A stretch of DNA of 64,000 nt from Mastigias papua (Eukaryota > Cnidaria > Scyphozoa > Rhizostomeae > Mastigiidae). Shown in pieces: positions 56,629 through 64,000 of the stretch. The notes beneath the pieces are model-generated. The model was not told the origin of the DNA. It saw only the letters and a program-made list of their open reading frames with translations, and did no database searches. Position numbers and translations under genes: made by a program. The stretch spans positions 5,840,868-5,904,867 of the forward strand of contig OZ025274.1 of NCBI GenBank assembly GCA_964019165.1. The letters are read 5' to 3'. Position 1 is the first letter of the stretch. Each line of letters starts with the position of its first letter.

Positions 56629-59600
56629 AAAACTAGGAGTTTAATCTGTGTACAGTTAGAGATAGGAAAAACCAAAGAAATGACTTTGAATCCATGATAG
56701 ACAATTATTGTTGCCAATTTTGGCATGTACATATACATGTAAAAACTGTTATTAAAATGCTAATAATGATTGTATTAACAGTGACTAAAATGATAATGAT
56801 CATTTTATTTATAGCTGGCTTTTTCTCTAGCTAAAGCTAATGAATGCCAACCAAGAATTTGAATACATGTTGATGTTATATTGCACCTAATATAAGATTG
56901 GTGAAGCCTAGTTCAATGTTAACAGCGATAATAGAAGTAATATACAAGGATTCATTGTTCAATTTGCTACTACATAAGCATTTTGATGTATCTCATGAAA
57001 TATGTTACAGAGCAGAAATGTTTTCCCTTATGAACCTTTTCGTGTTATATTTATTCTGGACCAGACTTGTTATTCTAGTTGATGCAACAAGCAAACTTGT
57101 CCTAACACACTGCCTTTATGGCACAGACGTGACATTTAAAACCTGACAGAAAAGAAACCATGTGTATAGTCATGAAGGAAAATATCTTAATAGCTTTATC
57201 CAGCATTTTATCTCCCATCATCAAATGGTGTTATTGACATCTGTATATACACCCTGGATGGAGTTTATCGGTCATTCTATCAGAATGCAAGTACTCGGAT
57301 TGGAATAACAAATTTTGTTTGGAATTTCACGCTATGCGGAAGAGCGAAATGCGATCCACTCCTTTGTTTTTTGTTTGTCTCTAGTCCAATGAAGCGACAG
57401 GAAATTTCGTCATATACTTTATTCTGATCTTCCATAACATTCTCTGTGGCTAGCTTAGTTAAAAAGTTTAAATCAACTTTACGACATGTTCTGTCATTTT
57501 CCGTATTGGAATTGTTGATTAAATTTCAAATGATTTAAGAATGACCACATTGGAAGGTTTGCTGCCTGATGGCTATTCAAACAGTGAAATCTGAGGTTAA
57601 AATATCGTACGACAAGATATCTTGCATTAGAAGGATTCGTTTGTTGAAAAGTTGATGGTTCTTATTAGGATACCGAAATATTAAAGCAGTTGAGTGCCGA
57701 AATAGATTATTAGGTGAAACGTGTTGTGGGGAATAGAGGGAAATCTTGTGAGTTTCGTTTTTGTTATGAGACAGTTGTTGTAAGACAGTAGTGTTCGACT
57801 ACTCAACATGCTAAAAAATGTTCCATACTGGATTTGTGAGACCTGAGAAAGTAGATAAGTTCTTATAAATTTAGAATTATAATTTTCGTGTAGGCCCATC
57901 ATCTCTTTGATTTGATTTGTATATATTTCCTGTATTGATCTATTTTGTCCAGTGTTCTGCTCCTGTAGCGCTTGTCTGTCAGTGTTACACAAACTCAAAC
58001 AGATCCTTGTTAAGAAGGCCTTAGGAAAGTTTTGCTACTGAATTCGTAGGAAAGCTAAGAAATAATAAATACCGGGCCAGCGATTTTCTTATAGGACACA
58101 CGATTGTCTTAAATGAGATAGAAAAGGGGAAATTATGTTATATGTATCACTTTGAATTGTCGTAGATGTTTTAATCTTTAAGTTTAGCCGCCAATGGTCG
58201 TGTGGTTATATCAGCCAATCCAGTTGTGTTCCACTTACTTTCCATTGGTTTATGTCCTCTCCACAACCTATCTTGTTTTGAGTCTTACTGATTTCATATC
58301 TTTGGACCAAACATTTTATTTTGATACTTTATCGCATTTTTCTTGCAGATTGATGGGTTTGGTGTCTATAAGGACTATATAAATAATTACAAATCTTCGC
58401 AAGAAACTTTGCTCAAATGTCGAAGCAATACCTTCTTTGACGCAATCGTACAAAAGGTTAGTTAACTTGTAAACATGTAGCACCTTCTATGATTTCCAGT
58501 TTATTTACGAGCCAGGTTAGATAGTATAGGCTTTTGTCCGTTCACACTGCTGCGTTTTTATGAGGTCACTTTGAGCTAGTGCCATTGAGTATGTACGTTG
58601 TGTTGCTACCATGACAGCGTTTTTGTTTTTGTCCGTTTTTGTGCGTTCACACTGATCCAGAGCCTCCGTTTTTGTTGAAAATATCACTTTCAAAACCTCC
58701 GTTTTTGTTCGGTTTTGTGCAGAGTAGTATGAACGCTTTCACAGAGCGGATGTTTTTCTCTCCGTTTTTGTACAAAAACGAAACAGTATGAACGGGGCAT
58801 TAAACTATCGCTGCATACCGCTATTCTGTTCATCATTCGCTATTCAACTAATATGCCATTCTTTTCAGTTTTTTGCAATGTTATATCTTATTCGGTGATT
58901 GTTGAATCAGGTCAACTTAATCGAAAATCATAGCTTTTATTTCGAAGAGAGTATTCAGTGTTTTGTTGATTTAGGTATCAATAACTCATTGAGTTCTCCC
59001 AAGAAAATTTTGTTCGAATACCAACTATCCCAAACCCACTAAAAGAGCTATGTGTTCATCATAATATAGTATCAGTTTAAAGACAGTATAGAGATATAGC
59101 ATTACTTTCAATTTTCAGACGGTTCTCTTAATTTGAAGAGCAATAGCAAATGGTATAATTAGTAATAGCGGTGCGTACAAGGTTTAAGCAGTTGAAAAGT
59201 TGTATATTTTTGGTAATTCAAAGGGTTTGCCTGAAAGTGGTGTCTGTGAAGTTGAGTCTTTCCGAAAGTATATGAAGTTAGTATTACAGGGAGACAGCCT
59301 TTTGTTTTATAATATTTGTTGTTAGTGACTGTGTTTGTTTCTTATAATTACCGTTATGATTATTATTAGTGAGATTTCTCTCTTGTATGATGAGTAGTAT
59401 CGATACAATCTTATTCAATAGGCCTTCCCTTATACTTAGGTGCAAATTTTTGTTGTCCTCATTTATTTGACTAATTTTGTCGAAGTGCAGTAATGAATAC
59501 TGGTGTTGTGTTTTATTGCACTTTCCGCTTGCACTATGTTATGAGAAATCTAAGACGCGATTTATTTTCTGAGATGTAGATAATGCTTCTTAGCCACCAC

Positions 59601-62600
59601 TGAGAATTGTATTATACGGCAATGAACTGTTAAATGACGTCAAGCGAAAGAGGAAGAAAAGAAGAATGGATTATCAGAGTACATCACCTTAACACTGACA
59701 ACATATATCAAACGGGGGATATCTTACTTTCAAGCTATCCACTAGTCAATGATATACCGTTGTCATCAGTGTTTCAAGTAGTATGGAACAAATATCATTG
59801 CATATTTGTAGTGTCGAGCCCCCCCTCTCGCCTTCTAAAAACAGCTTCGATTATCTATTCGTTTATTTCGACAAGGGCTTGTAGATATAATCAGTGTGCT
59901 TTGGTTCTCAAGCAGTTTTTAAAGCATTCGTAGGAACCGTTATGTGAGCAATTGTGATTTTGTTAGTGAAAGAAGCAGACAGAATATGACGTGCTCTTTA
60001 AATTCATCACAGGAGATCAAGATTCCTTCCTTGAAAGATCCAATTAAACTTGATGGTATGTGGCTAACTTTACATGTTATATGGTTTCAAGTTATTCTTA
60101 GATTTCTGATTTAATTTTGACTTGTCATGGTTAGCCGAACTTAGTGGAGTTGTTTAATCGAAGTATAGATGAGTAATTGGTAAATGCCGAACCATCATCG
60201 TGTCTCAGTCATGCATTGACTACACGAGGGTAAGACTCAAAATCTTTCATCGTTTCTTGTGATACGGTATAGCTTGATAAAATCGAAGTTCGTGTTATCT
60301 GCGTTGTTTCAGATACTTAGCAAAGTAGTATTTATAGTGGAGATAGTTAGGTATTTAACATTATGGTAAGTGATTTCAATGTTGACACCAGATTTTTAGT
60401 GGCAGAGATATGAGTCTGACAATTTTAAATCAACAAAAAGAGTATTATTAGGGTTCTCGATTTGCATTACCATTTGTACTCTTATGGTGTATAAGATCCC
60501 ATTAGGATTAGTTGCATTACAATTCGAAATTTGTTGCGTTAGTAAATTTGATTTAAGACATCAAATGTTATATCAGTGATGAAGTTTTGAAGAAAGAGGA
60601 CCAACCAGGACTTGTGTGTTAGGCCAAGGTAGTAGGAAGAGATTTTACCTTGTGAACTGATTGAGTGACGAGAGAATAACAAAGGTAGACATTAATTGGA
60701 TAGGAAGTGGGACGAGGAAGATCAACAGTGAATTTTTTTGTACTTGGTTGAAAAAGAGCGCTGAAGGATGCAACATGTCTTGGTTTTTTAGACAGAAAGT
60801 GTTCACAGAAGTTATTAAGAGGTTTATTTGAGTGAGGTTCAATTGGAATATTTGTTTGTAGTAGAATAGATACTTAATCAATGTATAATGATCATTTGAG
60901 TGCACATTCCAGTCGTTATTGGCGTAATTGGGGGCAGTTCATATGGAATATAAACCGTAAGCAATTGCACTCTATTTTGCTGGCAACTACGTTTAGTTTT
61001 GTTTGAGTATTATCATGCATTATAGGCTTATCTCATGCTACCCTTTTCTGTACTTTTCAGCTCTTCTGTATAAACCTGTCGACCGCATGACGCAATATTC
61101 ACTCATCCTCAACGTGAGTAGCTTCATATTTGAAACTAGAACAGTTGATTTCCAATAGAATACCTGTAGCACATCTGTAGGTGGGAAAAGGGGTTATTTA
61201 GGGAGTAGGGAAGGAAGAAATTGGAAGAAATTTACAAAAATGTTGAGGACAGGATGTTGATGATGACCAAAGAGACCCAGAAGTGTCGGGAGTAGGTAAA
61301 CTTGTTACTAGTAAATATCAAAGTGTGATACTTCCAAATGTGTTTCAGTATATCAAAACCTTGATCAAGTCATTGGCTGTCTTAGATACTGCTGTTGATA
61401 AATGACTGTAGTTTTAGATCTCATAGTAGGGCTTGTTCAGGAGCTGGAACATCCGGAAAGCCTGGAAAATTGGCTTAAGTTTGAAAAATTCCACCCGGAG
61501 AATTTCGTACGAACCCTGCATAGGCACGAAAGTGGAATCGGAATAGAAAGTACGGAAAGGCTACGTGAAATCAGTAATGATAGTGACTGCTCTGAACAGC
61601 CATGATATATGAAAAAATTTTTATTACTATAGATTTTAATTTAATTAACACTTGCTGCTCCCTTTTTGCAGGATTTGTTAAAATACACACCTGAAGATCA
61701 TGCCGACCACGCACTTTTGTCTGAAGCTACTGCCAATTTATTCGATTTGATTGAACAGGTCAACGTAAACAGACGAGATAGGGTATCAATTTAAATTATT
61801 TCTCTTTGTTATTATCGCATGGATATTTGGGCTCGTGTTATATTAAAGCCCGTTGCATACATGGGCGTAGGAGTCTGAGGTGGGGGGCTGCAACCTTCCT
61901 AATTTGACATTCAGTTTGTTCGGGCAATTTCTGTAGAAGAACAATACTTGCTTTTTTGAAAAAGCTTCGGCTGAATATATCTCGACGGCAGTTAGCATGA
62001 GAAAACTTTGTCCATCCTGACCGCGTTTTCTTGTTCATTGGGGTAGACAGTTTGCTGCTCCATTAAATTTCCGGTTGTCTGAGGTCGCGTTTTTTGTCAT
62101 ATAAAGGATAGGCTGTGATTTCTTCCAATCTTGTCAGTACATTGTAACTGTTGCTTAATCATTCGTATGGGGCGACCATTTCCTTTGAATCCATCCCATT
62201 GTTATGTCTGCACTTACGTTTCCGCATTTGTATGCCATGTTATGAGGTGCAGGAATCAGTATTTTCATATGTGAAGCTAAGTAGGTCACCTGGTTGTTTT
62301 CAGAAAGCTCCCCAAAGACAGCTTTTAAAAGAAGGCAGTGCTGTGGAATTGGATGGTATGTGTTAGGCTTTTTGCTTAAAATTCTAGTCAATTTCATGCT
62401 TATTCGGATTTCCGTTAGTTGTTTATAAGCTTCCATGCTTATAATACAGTCTCTTTCGTTGTTTGTTAATGTTACATCCATTTTGTCATATATTCCTTCA
62501 TTAGTTTCTTCATATTTTCTACCATACATTGCAATTATCAATTCCCTTGCACCCATTAGTTCATACATTCATTTAGTCACTTTTGTACTCATTCGTTCAG

Positions 62601-63801
62601 TCAGTCATTGACCAGCTGAGAAAGTAGCCAGTGAACTACTACAGTAGGTCTTCCTTATAGTTTATGAAATCTAGTGTTTTCTTTTTCTGAACTTAATTAT
62701 TTGTTTATGATAATCCGAGATACTCCTACACTAATGATGTCATTAAGAACTTCACAGATGAATACTTTCCGCTCAATTGATGATCATTTCAATTCTCTCA
62801 ACAGATGGTGAGCGAAAAGCCCGCACGTTGTTTCTCATGAGCGATGTTTTGATATGTGCAAAGCTCAAACCAGCTAAGTATGAACCAACTTTTGTTTTGG
62901 AAATATTATCCCGACATACTATGCGTTCCTCTTACACTTTGCCTCTAATTGTATGGTAGACTTTTGCAGTTCTTTTATCATTGTTTCGGAAATATTAGGT
63001 CCTACCAATTCTCTTGTTCAAATAGACTCTTTCAGTTTCTGCAAGCCTACGCTTTTCTGTTCTACTTTATTACATTATCAAAGTCATTCTGTTTTAATCC
63101 AGAGATGCATACGTTTGCAAATGGTACGTGTCATTGTCAGACATTCAGCTGAAACCATTCAAGGAATCCGAAAGTGAGTTTCATTTTCGTTGGGATGCTC
63201 AGTTCGAAAAATCTCTAGAAAATTCCTCTCAGGACGTTCAGTTTTCTTCAGAAATTAGTAGGACTAAATGCAGGACATGTTATCTGCTTAAGTAAGAGCT
63301 TATTTAAGATGTTATTTGCTTAAGTAGGAACTTATCTGAGATGTTATTTGCTTAAGTAAGAGCTTATTTGTGCTAGTTTTGTGGTTTGATTTGCAATTTG
63401 TATATAGTGTTTACCTTCTATCGTAGCCGGTTATAAGATAAATTTTATCTTAGCTTTGAGCTTGTTAAAATTGTTGTAATTCAAACTCCCATAGTGTTTC
63501 TTGGAAGCTATATTCCTCCTTTGAAATCTATCAAGCTCTGAATGTTGCAGAAATGAGTAGGAAGGGGTCCAGTACAGTTTTTGAATCAGTATTCTGGCTG
63601 CTAGATTCTTCACAAATAAATTTATACATCTATGTTGAATTTTGAAAATTTTTGTCAGGTTCGCAAACTGTCCCTGTAACTACGAAAGCGGAATGTGACA
63701 AGCTGCGAGCTACCATCGCCAATATACGGTCAGAGATGCGGCGGGATTCATTGGCAATTCCACGACAATCAAGTATAGATGGCGGGTCTCCTTTTATGAG
63801 G
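49722..63801 (+). CDS. BCR: BCR-type RhoGEF/RhoGAP, first 12 exons, runs off the window
   Basis: Rho-family regulator: the DH-PH module activates GTPases and the C-terminal RhoGAP domain (outside) inactivates Rac. Exons: 49722-50973, 53622-53785, 54736-54867, 55737-55922, 58349-58456, 60013-60055, 61061-61113, 61672-61782, 62304-62355, 62805-62877, 63103-63173, 63659-63801. All phases agree; 796 aa so far. Residues 1-65 match the BCR oligomerization segment ([15 protein letters not shown], then a heptad helix ending EEFVLNWL), which argues for BCR rather than ABR. Residues 66-480 are an acidic linker with tyrosine motifs and no kinase-like sequence. DH about 488-690 (ESEKSYFD-like start, [31 protein letters not shown]). 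PH starts about 690 ([29 protein letters not shown]). The start ATG has A at -3. Confidence 0.93.
51530..51600 (+). repeat. Fragment of the 16905/17845 repeat family
   Basis: gaaactttcttgtaagg … ctgagtttacat matches those copies in the same order, in BCR intron 1. Confidence 0.4.
52789..53114. mobile_element. MITE copy, CCATAAATCCT family
   Basis: The right end ctaatttgaggatttatgg is followed by TA. The left end is degraded (ccttgaattgccctccccc). Interior shares gatgatgaagac, gcagcatgtg and the gaatgagtcccc block. Lies in BCR intron 1. Confidence 0.65.
53622..53785 (+). CDS. BCR: BCR exon 2 (acidic, Ser-rich)
   Basis: Encodes [17 protein letters not shown] through SDSQEQ. The phase-1 acceptor after atttaaag fits exon 1. 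Donor gtagtt is weaker than usual. Confidence 0.85.
53870..54215 (+). repeat. C/T/A-rich simple repeat plus 22-bp duplication
   Basis: Degenerate catccactcaccaat-type repetition over about 300 bp, almost free of G on this strand. It ends in two copies of ctgcccctggggtaggcaag at 54178-54219. Confidence 0.75.
54736..54867 (+). CDS. BCR: BCR exon 3 (start of DH domain)
   Basis: Encodes [20 protein letters not shown], then [20 protein letters not shown], the first DH helix. The acceptor is tagcag, a tandem NAGNAG site, so the exon may also start at 54733 with one extra Gln. Confidence 0.92.
55210..55290 (+). repeat. tRNA-derived SINE head
   Basis: gagctcagtggtagacc matches an A box, and a TGGC/GCCA stem encloses loop ATACAAA (anticodon ACA). 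About 40 bp after the A box, catgagttttaatcac is a degraded B box. Intronic in BCR, in the gene's orientation. Confidence 0.55.
55737..55922 (+). CDS. BCR: BCR exon 4 (DH)
   Basis: Encodes [20 protein letters not shown] through [10 protein letters not shown], matching MKPLKAAATTSQPVLT of human BCR. Acceptor ttttccctag, donor gtaggc. Confidence 0.95.
56063..56280. repeat. (TA)n tracts, interrupted
   Basis: TA tracts at 56063-56085, 56098-56184 and 56192-56272, broken by short non-TA words. BCR intron 4. Confidence 0.95.
56334..56621. repeat. Palindromic element between two TA tracts
   Basis: TA tracts at 56334-56367 and 56538-56621 bracket an inverted repeat with 64-bp arms (56397-56460 and 56474-56537, one mismatch) and a 13-bp loop. 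Arm starts CACTATAGCACGAAAAAGCG. It likely represents a foldback transposon. Confidence 0.9.
56740..58340. other. Remainder of BCR intron 4
   Basis: No exon, repeat end or RNA gene recognised. Confidence 0.5.
58349..58456 (+). CDS. BCR: BCR exon 5 (DH)
   Basis: Encodes [20 protein letters not shown] through AIVQK, equivalent to LGVYRAFVDNY in human BCR. Acceptor tcttgcag, donor gttagt. Confidence 0.93.
58530..58800. mobile_element. MITE with GTTCAYACTG-type ends
   Basis: Degenerate inverted ends: left ccgttcacactgctgcgttt, right (read inward) ccgttcatactgtttcgttt. Interior repeats ccgtttttgt and gttcacact-type words. Lies 74 bp after BCR exon 5. The target duplication is not clear. Confidence 0.55.
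60013..60055 (+). CDS. BCR: BCR exon 6 (DH, 43 nt)
   Basis: Small exon encoding [14 protein letters not shown] plus one base. Flanked by catcacag and gtatgt. It replaces the DPTTKNSLE region and fits both phases. Confidence 0.82.
61061..61113 (+). CDS. BCR: BCR exon 7 (DH signature helix)
   Basis: Encodes [18 protein letters not shown], the conserved DH helix ([16 protein letters not shown] in human BCR). Acceptor cttttcag, donor gtgagt. Confidence 0.94.
61672..61782 (+). CDS. BCR: BCR exon 8 (end of DH)
   Basis: Encodes [19 protein letters not shown] through NVNRRDR. The human counterpart reads DLLKHTPxxHPDHPLLQ. Acceptor tttttgcag, donor gtatca. Confidence 0.93.
61850..62085. repeat. Dispersed repeat related (inverted) to 39460-39600
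   Basis: Shared words gtccatcctgacc and gggtagacagtttgc. The left edge gggcgtagga … ggggggctgcaacc resembles hAT-type termini. BCR intron 8. Confidence 0.5.
62304..62355 (+). CDS. BCR: BCR exon 9 (DH-PH junction)
   Basis: Encodes [17 protein letters not shown] plus one base, matching the GEHRQLLKDSFMVEL strand that opens the PH domain. Acceptor gttttcag, donor gtatgt. Confidence 0.9.
62805..62877 (+). CDS. BCR: BCR exon 10 (PH)
   Basis: Encodes [20 protein letters not shown] through LKPA. Acceptor ctcaacag. The donor is aa|gtatga; reading on would give KYEPTF and lose the PH match. Confidence 0.9.
63103..63173 (+). CDS. BCR: BCR exon 11 (PH)
   Basis: Encodes [20 protein letters not shown] through ESE, matching YDCKWYIPLTDLSF of human BCR. 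The acceptor AG ends at 63102; another AG two bases later gives the wrong phase. Confidence 0.9.
63659..63801 (+). CDS. BCR: BCR exon 12 (PH insert), last in window
   Basis: Encodes [20 protein letters not shown], then [15 protein letters not shown] and GGSPFMR, matching the VPDEELDALKIKISQIKNDI region of BCR. Donor gtataa. Further exons lie beyond 64000. Confidence 0.88.
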
Positions 63802-64000
63802 GTATAATGGCAGTTTGTTATAGTAAGCTTGTATGTAGTTAAGGCCATAAGCACGCAAGTTTGGCGGACGCTCGTGTGTCATTCAGTTCTAGAAATCTGT
63901 AGACCATCGTAGGCTTCGTTTCTTCGTTTAGACAGTGAGACACTTTAGTTTCTTCGTTGAAATTGTTTAGGTTTTGCTGGGTTTTTTTGGAAGCATTCAT

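Noticed and set aside
59634..59933. 99-codon plus open frame in BCR intron 5
   Set aside because: No family resemblance; flanking BCR exons join in phase without it.

Overview
This window is nuclear DNA from an animal. It has AT-rich spliced genes with GT-AG introns, and the three proteins match metazoan families over their full lengths. Many small DNA transposons, tRNA-derived repeats and decayed LINEs fill the introns and gaps. The repeat style suggests a marine invertebrate, possibly a cnidarian, but that is inference and no species marker is present.

Three protein genes could be assembled exon by exon, with splice phase agreeing at every junction. (1) + strand, 534-8835: a complete 7-exon serine dehydratase (SDS/SDSL family, 329 aa), a cytosolic PLP enzyme that turns serine/threonine into pyruvate/2-oxobutyrate plus ammonia. 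Its PLP-contact loop is unusual. (2) - strand, 33661-14141: a complete 9-exon oxysterol-binding protein of the OSBP1 type (810 aa) with PH domain, FFAT motif, sterol-binding domain and the EQVSHHPP signature. (3) + strand, from 49722 past the right edge: the first 796 residues, in 12 exons, of a BCR-type RhoGEF/RhoGAP. It has the N-terminal oligomerization segment, a long acidic linker with tyrosine motifs, the DH domain and the start of the PH domain. The C2 and RhoGAP parts lie outside the window.

The genes have unrelated jobs: amino-acid catabolism, ER-Golgi lipid exchange and Rho GTPase signalling. No operon-like logic is expected. OSBP and BCR are divergent and separated by about 16 kb of mostly repeat-derived DNA.

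Repeats by region. 1-11.9 kb: a Tc1/mariner-like MITE (1240-2707), two tandem tRNA-like units, LINE and SINE fragments, and a pogo/Tigger-like relic. 14-34 kb (OSBP introns): several MITEs, including a PIF/Harbinger-type copy whose target duplication lies 9 nt inside an intron from its 5' splice site, plus a TA tract of about 235 bp. 36-48 kb: two LINE relics with reverse transcriptase remains, each apparently interrupted by a DNA transposon, a 153-bp hAT MITE with a perfect 8-bp duplication, a long TG tract, and an unrecognised open frame broken by one stop. 49.7-64 kb (BCR introns): more MITE copies, a tRNA-derived SINE, TA tracts and a 64-bp-arm near-perfect palindrome.

I saw no CRISPR array, rRNA operon, bacterial-type operon or clearly intact transposase gene. 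No wholly new biological system is evident. The points most worth following are listed as findings.
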